15,817 nt of DNA from JBCDBW01 sp039182965 (lineage in GTDB: Bacteria; Verrucomicrobiota; Verrucomicrobiia; Verrucomicrobiales; DEV007). Numbering within the stretch: the first letter of the stretch is position 1; each line of letters starts with the position of its first letter. The position numbers and the translations under genes were made by a program. The notes below the pieces were generated by a model, which saw only the letters and a program-made list of their open reading frames with translations, was not told the origin of the DNA and ran no database searches. Below, piece by piece: positions 1-6,546 of this stretch. Location of the stretch: positions 1-15,817 of the forward strand of contig JBCDBW010000103.1 in NCBI GenBank assembly GCA_039182965.1, read 5' to 3'.

Positions 1-1
1 C

Positions 2-103
2 GGAAACGGCACCGAACAAATCACCGTCGACGACCTTACCCTCCTCCCCTCCACTTCCCGAAGATTCATGCGCGCCGCCATCCAATTCCTCGACGACGGC
101 TAG
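2..103 (+). CDS. C-terminal end of a secreted or cell-surface protein (5' end outside window)
   Basis: An open frame runs from the window edge to a TAG at 101-103 and encodes 33 residues ending RRFMRAAIQFLDDG. The piece begins with a short beta-type stretch (GTEQITVDDLTLLP), and the ending resembles the 'RFFR/RFYR' tails that close many verrucomicrobial secreted repeat or LamG-like proteins. That resemblance is from memory of such tails, not a search. Codon use (C-ending codons) matches the other + strand genes. Function cannot be named from so short a piece. It points towards the leftward DUF6807 gene, so the two converge across 104-391. Confidence 0.5.
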   Translation, partial: GNGTEQITVDDLTLLPSTSRRFMRAAIQFLDDG

Positions 104-391
104 CGCCACCCCCTTCCAATTGCGTCAGCATCCCTTTCCTAGTGTAGGGCACGCCCTCCGCCTGCCATCCCACGACGCCCCCCTCTCCCACAATGCGGTA
201 GGGACGATCGTCTCGATCGTCCGCCTCCAAAGAGCACCGCTGCCCCCCGGGGTTTCATCCCTACCCCACACTCTCCTCCTGATCTCAAAGAGGGCAGTCC
301 TCCTGCGTGCCCTTAGTAGCCTTGGCGAAGAACGGGGGCCACCACGTCCTCCCAGAAACCGATCAACCTAAGAACCGATTAACCGATCAAC
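104..391. other. Intergenic region without a convincing gene
   Basis: These 288 bases lie between two convergent genes. The short open frames here are proline/arginine-rich, carry no recognisable motif and have no ribosome binding site, so I do not call them genes. The region contains a perfect 9-bp hairpin (202-222) and a 14-bp direct repeat next to the DUF6807 stop codon. Both are listed separately. Confidence 0.6.
202..222. repeat. Perfect 9-bp inverted repeat, 3-nt loop
   Basis: GGACGATCG (202-210) is followed by TCT and its exact reverse complement CGATCGTCC (214-222). The flanks (GCGGTAG before, GCC after) could extend the stem with a bulge. It has no T-tract, so it is more likely a short palindromic intergenic repeat or a Rho-independent-like barrier than a classical terminator. 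Its place between convergent genes fits either role. Confidence 0.6.
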
Positions 392-394
392 CTA
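357..394. repeat. 14-bp direct repeat with 24-bp period
   Basis: AACCGATCAACCTA occurs at 357-370 and again at 381-394. A partial copy (AACCGAT, 373-379) lies between them. The second copy overlaps the stop codon of the leftward DUF6807 gene (TAG read on the minus strand from 394 to 392). Confidence 0.7.
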
Positions 395-1363
395 CTCTCC
401 CACCCCCGAATCTCCCAACACATACCCTTCCCGCACCAATTCAATCTCCTCCCCATCCAACTCCCCATCGCCCACCACAATCCGATACCGTGACACCCAA
501 GTCTCCCCCGGCTCAATCGTGAATGGCTCTTCCACCGTCGGAATAAAACAAAAATACGGCATCTTCGGATGCAAACGCACATGCTGTGGATATCGGAAAT
601 TGCTCGGGTGCGGAATAAGGGTTATCGCCACCGGCGCCCCATCAATCGCACCCGTCATCGACACCCACTCCGGCCGGCTGTGATTCCCATCCTCCTGCGT
701 CAATCCCTCACTCGTGATCATCGTGCACACCTCCACGAACTCATCCTTCGTCGCCCCCTTGTCCATCGAGGTGTGCGCATCCGGAAACCACTGCCGCGAC
801 CCCCGAAGCGCCATCGCACCATAATGAATCTGGTCCAAGGTCAACGGCGACTCCGACGCACACCGCTGCTCCGACACTAAATCGATATGCCCCGTCTCCC
901 CTTCCACCGTCACCGTCCAGGTCTCCGTCAAAACCTTCTTGTCCCCGCTGTCGTGCGCCAGTTCCACCCGAAACCCCGCCGCGTCGCCCTCATTGATAAT
1001 CTCCAACACTTTCACATGCCGTACCACATCCTTGCCCGGCTCCCAGAAATTCACCTTCTCCCCCTCAAAGGTCCCCGCTTTCCACGCAAAAAATAACCCG
1101 TGCTGATGCGCATGATGCGGCACCGGATAGCCGTCCGTCAAAACCCGCCCCGACGGCGTCGAAATCGGATGAATAAACCCGCTCCGTCCATACTCCTCAC
1201 CCACATCAGCCGGCACCCGTACCGTCTTGTTATAAGTCAACACATGCCGCCCATCCCGGGTAATCACAATCTCATCATCACTCTCCTCACAAACCAGCTC
1301 CGCCGCTGCCACGGTGGACAGGCTAAACCCGGAAACCAGCAAAATAAAGAAACCCAACTTCAT
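392..1363 (-). CDS. Secreted DUF6807 (PmoA-like) family protein
   Basis: The 323-residue protein starts with a signal peptide (about 1-20, cleavage near AAA|EL). The body has the family hallmark HPISTPSG near residue 65, then a His cluster HHAHQHG at 83-89 followed by LFFAW, then FWE near 107. Further conserved-looking blocks are IHYGAMALRG (179-188) and RPEWVSMTG (230-238). DUF6807 proteins are often annotated 'methane oxygenase PmoA', but they are not methane monooxygenase subunits. They are typical of Verrucomicrobia and Planctomycetes, often in polysaccharide or sugar contexts, and their biochemical role is not established to my knowledge. The start is well supported: GGAGG lies 8 nt upstream of the ATG. 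It lies 108 nt downstream of the lipoprotein gene on the same strand and may share its transcript. Confidence 0.9.
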   Translation of the reverse strand: MKLGFFILLVSGFSLSTVAAAELVCEESDDEIVITRDGRHVLTYNKTVRVPADVGEEYGRSGFIHPISTPSGRVLTDGYPVPHHAHQHGLFFAWKAGTFEGEKVNFWEPGKDVVRHVKVLEIINEGDAAGFRVELAHDSGDKKVLTETWTVTVEGETGHIDLVSEQRCASESPLTLDQIHYGAMALRGSRQWFPDAHTSMDKGATKDEFVEVCTMITSEGLTQEDGNHSRPEWVSMTGAIDGAPVAITLIPHPSNFRYPQHVRLHPKMPYFCFIPTVEEPFTIEPGETWVSRYRIVVGDGELDGEEIELVREGYVLGDSGVGE

Positions 1364-1393
1364 GTCAAAAACCTCCGGATCCTTAACGATCTC

Positions 1394-1424
1394 GGCTGCC
1401 TCATCCTGTCACCAGGGTGCAGCC
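1394..1424 (-). promoter_or_regulatory. Stem-loop in the leader of the DUF6807 gene
   Basis: GGCTGC (1394-1399) pairs with GCAGCC (1419-1424). Inside it, CCTG (1405-1408) pairs with CAGG (1413-1416) around a 4-nt loop, giving a two-stage hairpin about 30 nt upstream of the DUF6807 start codon and 47 nt past the lipoprotein stop. It has no T-tract, so it is not an obvious terminator. It could be a processing or stability element between the two genes, or chance. Confidence 0.3.
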
Positions 1425-1471
1425 AATGACTCCCGCTCGAAGCTCTCCTGCCGGAAACGGTGCCCTCCCGG

Positions 1472-2476
1472 CTACTCCTTCGCCCCCCTCGCCACCCGTC
1501 GCAAATCCACTCCGAACACGTCTTCTCCACCCCTCAATAAATCCTCTCGAACCTTGAACCGGGACGTCGACCGCGCGATCGCCTCGTTCCAAACCCGAAT
1601 CTTCTCACGCCCATACGCTTCTTCCAATCGTAGCATCAACCCTAACGACGCCTCGTAGTAGGGCGTGTTGCCCACCTTCCGAAACTGCGTCCAATCGAAA
1701 ATTCTCGCACCAAGCCGCTTCAGCGAGGCCTCTGCGTTCTCTTGATGTACGACCGATATCCGATCTTCCGGCAACACGCCCGCACGCCCGTTCAGCTTGT
1801 CGATCCACACGATCGCCGCATAGTCCGCCATCCCATCACGATACCAACGGGTAAACGAGCGCGCTCGCATTGGAATACCATGCCACTCGATCTCAGGATC
1901 AGCCGCCACCCGAAGGTTACCACCCCCAACACAAGCACTAAACTCAAAATACTCATGACCCGCCACCCCAGTCGAAAAGAAGTTCTTCTCCCTCAGAAAC
2001 GCCGCCAATGAACGCGTGCGGGCGTCAAATAATACCGGAATAATAATCCGGCTGTCCTCGCCTTCAATCCGCGCGCTGAACTTGGACGGCCATTCATCCA
2101 CACCCATCGGTAACAACACCACCTGCAACTCCAAATCCGACCGAATCCCCAAATCCTCCTCCGTCTCGCGCAGTGTCCCCCCTCCTAACCAAGCCAACTC
2201 CTCGATCAGTCTCCGGTATCCTCTCGGCCCTTCAACGATCAAAGAACCGCGTGAAGACGTCACATCGCGATAGTCCTCGAGATCATCCGTTTCCAACTCG
2301 ATCGCAGGACCCGCCTTGGAGGAATCGTTCGCCGAAACAGCCATCGTCAGCGTAAGCGCCTCCGAATCATCACGATCAAACACCACCTCAGACGCCCGCC
2401 GCGCCATCGAAGCACATCCAACCATGACGCAAGCAAGACCCAACAATAAAAATCGCGCCATCATCGCTGTAAGCAT
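1472..2476 (-). CDS. Putative lipoprotein with a degenerate gluzincin-like (zinc protease) signature
   Basis: The 334-residue protein begins with a lipoprotein signal; the likely lipidated Cys is residue 21 (MVGCAS). Residues 172-180 read AGHEYFEFS, which looks like the HExxH helix of gluzincin metalloproteases with the second His replaced by Glu. Residues 211-219, WYRDGMADY, resemble the downstream 'W(L)xEGLAEY' helix that supplies the third zinc ligand in peptidase-MA-like families, with Asp in place of Glu. This is motif-level evidence only: it may be an inactive relative, a variant enzyme, or unrelated. An AGGAG sits only 2 nt before the first ATG, so the in-frame ATGs at codons 5 and 6 (spacing 14 or more) are alternatives, and codon 6 gives a more typical signal. 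It is divergent from the metal block and followed by the DUF6807 gene. Confidence 0.7.
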   Translation of the reverse strand: MLTAMMARFLLLGLACVMVGCASMARRASEVVFDRDDSEALTLTMAVSANDSSKAGPAIELETDDLEDYRDVTSSRGSLIVEGPRGYRRLIEELAWLGGGTLRETEEDLGIRSDLELQVVLLPMGVDEWPSKFSARIEGEDSRIIIPVLFDARTRSLAAFLREKNFFSTGVAGHEYFEFSACVGGGNLRVAADPEIEWHGIPMRARSFTRWYRDGMADYAAIVWIDKLNGRAGVLPEDRISVVHQENAEASLKRLGARIFDWTQFRKVGNTPYYEASLGLMLRLEEAYGREKIRVWNEAIARSTSRFKVREDLLRGGEDVFGVDLRRVARGAKE

Positions 2477-2509
2477 GTCTCCTTTGTGAACACCTGCCGA
2501 CCCCCAAAT

Positions 2510-2521
2510 TTCACTAGTGAA
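2510..2521. promoter_or_regulatory. Perfect 12-bp palindrome, candidate operator in a divergent intergenic region
   Basis: TTCACTAGTGAA is a perfect dyad. It lies 34 bases upstream of the leftward lipoprotein start and about 144 bases upstream of the rightward GPNGG protein start. Reading leftward, a TTAACA (close to a -35 hexamer) precedes it, so a bound protein could interfere with leftward transcription. No -10 of good quality is visible. No regulator gene is present nearby to pair with it. Confidence 0.35.
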
Positions 2522-2664
2522 CTCGACGTGTTAAGCTCCCGTTCTATTCAAACACCGCCACCTCTCAAAGCCGTCCCGTCCAAAAACCAGGCGAAGCCGT
2601 AATCAACCGAAATTCATTTGCCTTCCACCAGAAAACTCACTACAAACCAATCGTGCACGATCCC

Positions 2665-3114
2665 ATGAAACAGATCTCCAAACTCTTCCCCGTCACTCTT
2701 GTTAGCCTTGCGCTCCTCGCCTTTAGCGGAGCCCAAAACAGCGGCGCTCATGAAGGCCATGATCACTCGGATGGTAAAAAGGGTCCCAACGGTGGAAAGC
2801 TCTTCTTCTCCGTCGAACCCCACGCAGAGTTCCTCGTCACCAAAGATCGAAAAGTCCAAATCACTTTCGTGGATGAAAACGATAAAATCGTGCCCGTGTC
2901 CGAACAAACGGTGACTGTGATCGCCGGCGACCGTTCCAGCCCCACCAAGTTGACCTTCGCCAAGTCCGGCGATGTGCTCCTCTCCGATGCACCGCTCCCC
3001 GAAGGCGAGACCTTTCCCGCCGTCGTCCAAATTAAGCCGTCCCCCGATGCCAAAATCGTGATCGAACGCCTCAACGTCAATCTCTCCGACTACCCCCCAA
3101 GTAAGCCGCAATGA
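2665..3114 (+). CDS. Small periplasmic GPNGG-domain protein, copy 1 (probable metal-binding)
   Basis: From the ATG at 2665 the protein has 149 residues: a signal peptide (about 1-28), a short metal-binding-like stretch HEGHDH (29-34), then a compact domain (39-149) opening KGPNGGKLFF and containing EPHAEFLVTKD, a predicted all-beta fold. A GTG at 2653 would add four residues, but the ATG gives a better signal peptide. No Shine-Dalgarno sequence is visible. The domain is 93/111 identical to that of the protein at 9729, so the two are recent paralogues flanking the czc genes. The 'GPxGGxL...AE' opening resembles the N-terminal domain fused to some CzcB adaptors. A periplasmic metal-binding or chaperone role beside the efflux pump is inferred. 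The DNA from 3115 to 3358 is non-coding. Confidence 0.8.
   Translation: MKQISKLFPVTLVSLALLAFSGAQNSGAHEGHDHSDGKKGPNGGKLFFSVEPHAEFLVTKDRKVQITFVDENDKIVPVSEQTVTVIAGDRSSPTKLTFAKSGDVLLSDAPLPEGETFPAVVQIKPSPDAKIVIERLNVNLSDYPPSKPQ
2779..3111 (+). repeat. Direct repeat (copy 1) of the GPNGG domain
   Basis: This 333-bp stretch encodes the shared domain and matches 9984-10316 without gaps at the protein level (18 substitutions in 111 residues, many of them D/E, I/V or S/T). The longest identical DNA run I noticed is 20 bp (2974-2993 against 10179-10198). Similarity outside the domain is weak, so the repeat is essentially the coding domain. Confidence 0.85.
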
Positions 3115-3321
3115 GACGGCTCCTCTCATAGCGAACGCAAACTTCTCTCACTCCGACAACGTCGCGACCCGTCGCGCTGGGACCGCACTCCCACGGAACT
3201 CTCCCTCTCGAGCACATCCGACGGCACCAACACTCTCCCAGGGACTCGATTGTCCACAGCAATAGAACCCGCATCTCAAATCCAAAACCACCGGCGCTCT
3301 CACCCCCAGGCCTGTCCCCCA

Positions 3322-3350
3322 TTGACACCTTGTCATTCTCCACCGAACAT
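3322..3350 (+). promoter_or_regulatory. Possible sigma-70-type promoter before the CzcI-like gene
   Basis: A consensus TTGACA (3322-3327) is followed after 17 nt by GAACAT (3345-3350), a poor -10 (3 of 6 matches). If used, transcription would start almost at the ATG (3359), giving a nearly leaderless mRNA. That agrees with the absence of a ribosome binding site there. Confidence 0.3.
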
Positions 3351-3358
3351 CATTACCA

Positions 3359-3775
3359 ATGCCTCTGAAGCGAAAGCCCAGGTTGATTGCCATCTTGACC
3401 GTCCTCGCCGTCCTCCTCGGATACGGCCATCAACTCTTCGGTCAATTCGAACACCGTCACGGTCACGCGGTAGCGAATACCCCTCCCCAACATTCTGAGG
3501 CCGCCCACCACCATGGCCACCATGGCCACCACGGCCACCACGGCCACCACGGCCACCGCGATAACCCGGACCCTCCCCAGGACCAAAGTCATTCACAAGA
3601 CCACAATCAATCAGATTGCTGCGACCAATGCCCATGCGCCTTGGTCCCCGCCTTGACCAATAATAACTTTTCTTTCTCTCTGCCCGCTCTCGAAATCATC
3701 GAAATCATCCCTGCCGTTGCCCTTACCGCACCCCGCGGGGACACGCCTCCCATCGATCATCCCCCCGCGACCTAG
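3359..3775 (+). CDS. Small His/Cys-rich exported protein, CzcI-like
   Basis: The 138-residue protein has a hydrophobic N-terminal segment (about 9-28, signal peptide or anchor), a first His group (HRHGH, 32-36), a long His-Gly repeat at 50-66, and a Cys cluster CCDQCPC at 87-93. A mixed-polarity tail follows. The layout (signal, His stretch, then a C/DxxC motif before a hydrophobic stretch) recalls the small CzcI/DUF2946-type proteins encoded just upstream of czcC in proteobacterial cobalt-zinc-cadmium clusters, but I see no strict sequence match. The His repeat is encoded by tandem 9-bp units (3515-3559). A role in periplasmic metal binding or in tuning the pump is inferred from composition and position. 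Codon use matches the neighbours. No Shine-Dalgarno sequence is visible, and the next gene starts 218 nt later. Confidence 0.75.
   Translation: MPLKRKPRLIAILTVLAVLLGYGHQLFGQFEHRHGHAVANTPPQHSEAAHHHGHHGHHGHHGHHGHRDNPDPPQDQSHSQDHNQSDCCDQCPCALVPALTNNNFSFSLPALEIIEIIPAVALTAPRGDTPPIDHPPAT
3515..3559 (+). repeat. Tandem 9-bp repeat encoding His-His-Gly
   Basis: The unit GGCCACCA(T/C) is repeated at 3515, 3524, 3533 and 3542, with a fifth partial unit at 3551. It lies in frame within the CzcI-like gene, so copy-number change by slippage adds or removes HHG units without a frameshift. Confidence 0.9.
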
Positions 3776-3787
3776 CTCGTGCTACAC

Positions 3788-3810
3788 GGGCGTATTGTGC
3801 CCAAAATTTT
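3788..3810 (+). terminator. Weak hairpin after the CzcI-like gene, possible terminator or attenuator
   Basis: GGGCGT (3788-3793) can pair with GTGCCC (3797-3802), including two G-U pairs, and is followed by AAAATTTT. It starts 12 nt after the stop codon. The T-run is short and the stem weak, so partial termination at most. Confidence 0.25.
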
Positions 3811-3854
3811 CGGGGACCCCAGATCCTCCGCTCATCCCTGAGAGGCTGTCCATG

Positions 3855-3880
3855 TAAAAAACACAACGGTCCCGCCGTGT
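3855..3880 (-). terminator. Leftward-facing hairpin with T-tract upstream of czcC
   Basis: On the minus-strand transcript, ACACGGCG (3880-3873) pairs with CGTTGTGT (3868-3861) around a 4-nt loop and is followed by five to six U residues. The same sequence on the plus strand has two A-C mismatches, so the structure favours the leftward transcript. No leftward gene ends here; it could stop antisense transcription or be chance. Confidence 0.25.
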
Positions 3881-3993
3881 CCCTCTCAAGCGTCCGCAGC
3901 AAGGCCAAAAAGGCTCCACCAGGACTGCGAAGTCCCAAGTCCAATTCGCCTGCCTCTCGCACCTTTCACACCTCATCGCAATCCAGAACCCAA

Positions 3994-5328
3994 ATGCCTT
4001 TCCAAATCAACATCATCCCGATCTTGACGGCTATCGCTACCATCACCGCGGCGATACTCCCCTCCTCTGCCCAACCATCAATGCCTCGCGACACCCTCAA
4101 CCTCACCGTCGACGAAGCCGTCTCCCAAGCCCTCGCCCACAACCGCCAACTCCGCATCGCCGCCCTCGAAATCGACAAAGCCCACTCCCTGCTCCGCTGG
4201 TCCGGACGACTCCGCAACCCCATCCTCGAACTCGGAGGCGCCTCCGACCAATGGGCCAACAACGACGACGAAAACGCTTTCGAAATCGCTTTCACCCAAT
4301 CCTTCCCACTGACGTCCCGACTGAAGAACGAAAAGTCCCTGCGGCGCGTCCAAGTCATCCTCGCAGAAGCCGAACTCGCGGAAGCCCGCCGTCACCTCGC
4401 CAAAGAAGTCGCCGAAAACGCCATCAATCTAGTCGCCGCCAAAGCCCACAATGATCTCCTCAGACAACTCAAAGAGCTGAACAACGAGATTGTCGCCTTT
4501 CTCAAGAAAGGCGCCGAAAGCGGTGAAGTCTCAAATCTCGAGGTCACCCAAGCCCGACTCAATTCGTCCGCCCTTGCCCAGCGCATCAACGCCATCCGCA
4601 TCCAGTCCATCGACCTCGAGGAATCCCTCAAGAAACTCCTCGCCCTACAACCCACCCAAGCCCTCTCCCTCGTCAAACCTCGCGCCCTGCCACCCAACGC
4701 CCCCGATCGTCTCATGCCCGCCGACCCCATCTTCAAAGAACGCCCCGATTACGCCATCGCTCTCATCCAAAGCGACGTCGCTGACGCCGAAAAAGCCCTC
4801 GCATATTCCCAACGCTGGGAAGACATCGCTCTCAGACTCTTCGCCAGTCGATACAATACCGTCGACGAGCCCATTGGCCTCGACGAGAACACCTTGTTCG
4901 GCATCAGCATCTCAATACCCCTCCCCTTTTGGAAACGAAATCGCGAAGCCATCGACCACGCCGCCATCAATCTCGAAGCGGCCCGCCAAACAATCGCCGC
5001 GCGCGAGCTCTTTATCCGACTCGAACTCGCCGCCGCCCTCGAAAAACGATTCGCCACCTACGAACTCGCTGCCGAAGCCTCTGGCGAAACACTCCAACTC
5101 GCGCAGGAAAACCTCCAAGCCTTCCGCACCGCATATGAAAGCGGTCAGGCCACGCTCCTCCAACTCCAACGCGCCCAGGAACAAGAACTCGAACTCCTCA
5201 CTGCCGCCCTCGAACTCACCACCGGTTACCATCTCGCCGCAAACGAAGTGAGATTCGTCTCCGCCGACTACTCCGGTATCCAAACGCCCGCCCAAGATTC
5301 TAATTCCTCACCCAACGACGAAAAATGA
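3994..5328 (+). CDS. czcC: Outer-membrane efflux factor, TolC family (CzcC-like)
   Basis: The 444-residue protein has a signal peptide (about 1-26, cleavage near SSA|QP) and two outer-membrane-efflux repeats (about 38-217 and 245-420). Each starts with a typical helix: LTVDEAVSQALAHNRQL at 37-53, and the second-half beta/turn segment SISIPLPFWKRN at 305-316. The long Ala/Glu/Leu-rich stretches match the periplasmic alpha-helical barrel. It would form the outer-membrane exit duct of a tripartite heavy-metal RND pump. The open frame extends upstream to a GTG at 3877, but those 39 residues are Ser/Lys/Pro-rich and precede the signal peptide, so the ATG at 3994 is chosen. There is no Cys after the signal, so it is not a lipoprotein. 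It overlaps czcB by 4 nt (ATGA), indicating translational coupling. Confidence 0.93.
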   Translation: MPFQINIIPILTAIATITAAILPSSAQPSMPRDTLNLTVDEAVSQALAHNRQLRIAALEIDKAHSLLRWSGRLRNPILELGGASDQWANNDDENAFEIAFTQSFPLTSRLKNEKSLRRVQVILAEAELAEARRHLAKEVAENAINLVAAKAHNDLLRQLKELNNEIVAFLKKGAESGEVSNLEVTQARLNSSALAQRINAIRIQSIDLEESLKKLLALQPTQALSLVKPRALPPNAPDRLMPADPIFKERPDYAIALIQSDVADAEKALAYSQRWEDIALRLFASRYNTVDEPIGLDENTLFGISISIPLPFWKRNREAIDHAAINLEAARQTIAARELFIRLELAAALEKRFATYELAAEASGETLQLAQENLQAFRTAYESGQATLLQLQRAQEQELELLTAALELTTGYHLAANEVRFVSADYSGIQTPAQDSNSSPNDEK

Positions 5329-6491
5329 ACCCGCATCCCACGATCCTCACGCTCACCCTCTCGCTGTCTCTCCTTCTGCCCCTATCCTCCGCAGAAGACT
5401 CCCTCAATCCCACCCGCGCCGCCAATACCATCATCCTCGACGCCCAAGGCGCGAAAAACCTCGGCATCGAAACCGTAACCGTAACCGAAACCAATTTCGA
5501 AGAATCCTTCTTCGCCATCGGTCGCATCGAGCACATCCCCGACAGGCACGCCGTCCTCAGCTCACGCATCCCCGGTCGGATCGTCGGCCTCGAAGCACAC
5601 ATCGGCGATTCGGTCTCAAAGGGAGATCTCCTCGCCCGCGTCGAATCCCGACAACCCGGCGATCCACCCCCCGTGATCAACCTCAATGCCCCCATCTCCG
5701 GACTCATCACGGAGTCACACGTCCACTTCGGAGAACCCGTCGAACCCGATGCCGAACTCCTCGACATCGTCGATCTCTCCGAAGTCTGGGCCGTCGCACG
5801 AGTCCCGGAAAATCTCGCCGCTGAACTCAAACTCGAAACAACGATGGCCCACATTCAGGTCCCTGCCCTCGGCAAGGAATCCCTTCAAGGCACACTCCTT
5901 CGCTTCGGCACCAGCGCCGACCGGGAAAGCGGAACCATCGATGCCTACTTCCAAATTCCAAATCCAAAAAATCGCATCCGCCCCGGCATGCGTGCCGAGT
6001 TCTCCATCGTGACAGGCATCCGCAAAAATGTCATGGCCGTCCCCCGCTCCGCCATCCAGGGCGATCCCTCCGGCCGCGTCGTCTATATCACCGACTTCGA
6101 ACTCCCAAACGCCTTCCTCCGCGCGCCCGTCGTCGTCGGCGCCCAAAACGATCGCTTCACCGAAATCAAATCCGGCCTCTTTCCCGGCGACGAAGTCGTC
6201 ACCACCGGTTCCTACCTCCTCGGCTTCGCCGGCGGCGGCGGCATTTCCCTGAAAGAAGCCCTCGACGCTGCCCACGGCCACGAACACAACGAAGACGGAT
6301 CCGACATGACCGCCGCCCAACGCGCCGCTAAAAGAGCCGCCGAAGCCGCCGCTGCCAATACCCAAAAGTCAGCCGCCGCGGACCCGCTCACCCTCTTCCT
6401 CGCCGCCACCTCCATCCTCCTCCTCATCCTCCTCATCCTTTCCCTGGCCTTGCGAAAAAATCGCACCCCCTCCCCTGCCTCTAACTCCTAA
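5325..6491 (+). CDS. czcB: RND efflux periplasmic adaptor (CzcB-like) with C-terminal membrane anchor
   Basis: The 388-residue protein has a signal peptide (about 1-23) and membrane-fusion-protein layout: an N-terminal beta strand (44-66), a barrel-sandwich hybrid/lipoyl-like half at 77-107 (SSRIPGRIVGLEAHIGD), no long alpha hairpin, a second half at 119-150 (NAPISGLITE), a beta-barrel (about 152-230) and a membrane-proximal domain (to about 305). HGHEH at 317-321 is a likely metal site. An Ala-rich helix (328-352) leads to a hydrophobic segment at 355-376 followed by RKNR, which looks like a C-terminal transmembrane anchor; that is unusual for this family. It should link CzcC to CzcA. Unlike some CzcB proteins it lacks the N-terminal GPxGG domain, which is instead encoded by the separate flanking genes. 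Its start is coupled to the czcC stop. Confidence 0.93.
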   Translation: MNPHPTILTLTLSLSLLLPLSSAEDSLNPTRAANTIILDAQGAKNLGIETVTVTETNFEESFFAIGRIEHIPDRHAVLSSRIPGRIVGLEAHIGDSVSKGDLLARVESRQPGDPPPVINLNAPISGLITESHVHFGEPVEPDAELLDIVDLSEVWAVARVPENLAAELKLETTMAHIQVPALGKESLQGTLLRFGTSADRESGTIDAYFQIPNPKNRIRPGMRAEFSIVTGIRKNVMAVPRSAIQGDPSGRVVYITDFELPNAFLRAPVVVGAQNDRFTEIKSGLFPGDEVVTTGSYLLGFAGGGGISLKEALDAAHGHEHNEDGSDMTAAQRAAKRAAEAAAANTQKSAAADPLTLFLAATSILLLILLILSLALRKNRTPSPASNS

Positions 6492-6546
6492 TCATACTCC
6501 ACTTCCTCCATACCCATTCGCGCCCACTCTCGGCTCTGACCAAACA

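Noticed and set aside
392..1363. Methane monooxygenase subunit PmoA
   Set aside because: The 'PmoA' label used for this family is misleading. The protein is secreted, has no membrane helices beyond the signal, and shows the DUF6807 motifs.
2653..2664. GTG start four codons upstream for GPNGG copy 1
   Set aside because: The ATG at 2665 gives a normal basic-hydrophobic signal peptide, and neither site has a ribosome binding site.
2580..3180. Extension of the GPNGG duplication into flanking DNA
   Set aside because: Only scattered similarity is visible upstream (ATTTGCCTTCC-like) and downstream (GCCTCCTC-like). It is too weak to call the repeat longer than the coding domain.
3515..3559. Regular repeats resembling a miniature CRISPR or satellite
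   Set aside because: The 9-bp units have no spacers and are in frame with the coding sequence; they encode His-His-Gly.
3877..3993. GTG-initiated 39-residue extension of CzcC
   Set aside because: The added residues precede the signal peptide and have no motif. The ATG at 3994 directly begins a normal signal sequence.
4490..5251. 253-codon + strand frame inside czcC
   Set aside because: Ser/Pro/Lys-rich product in a shifted frame of a well-supported TolC-family gene.
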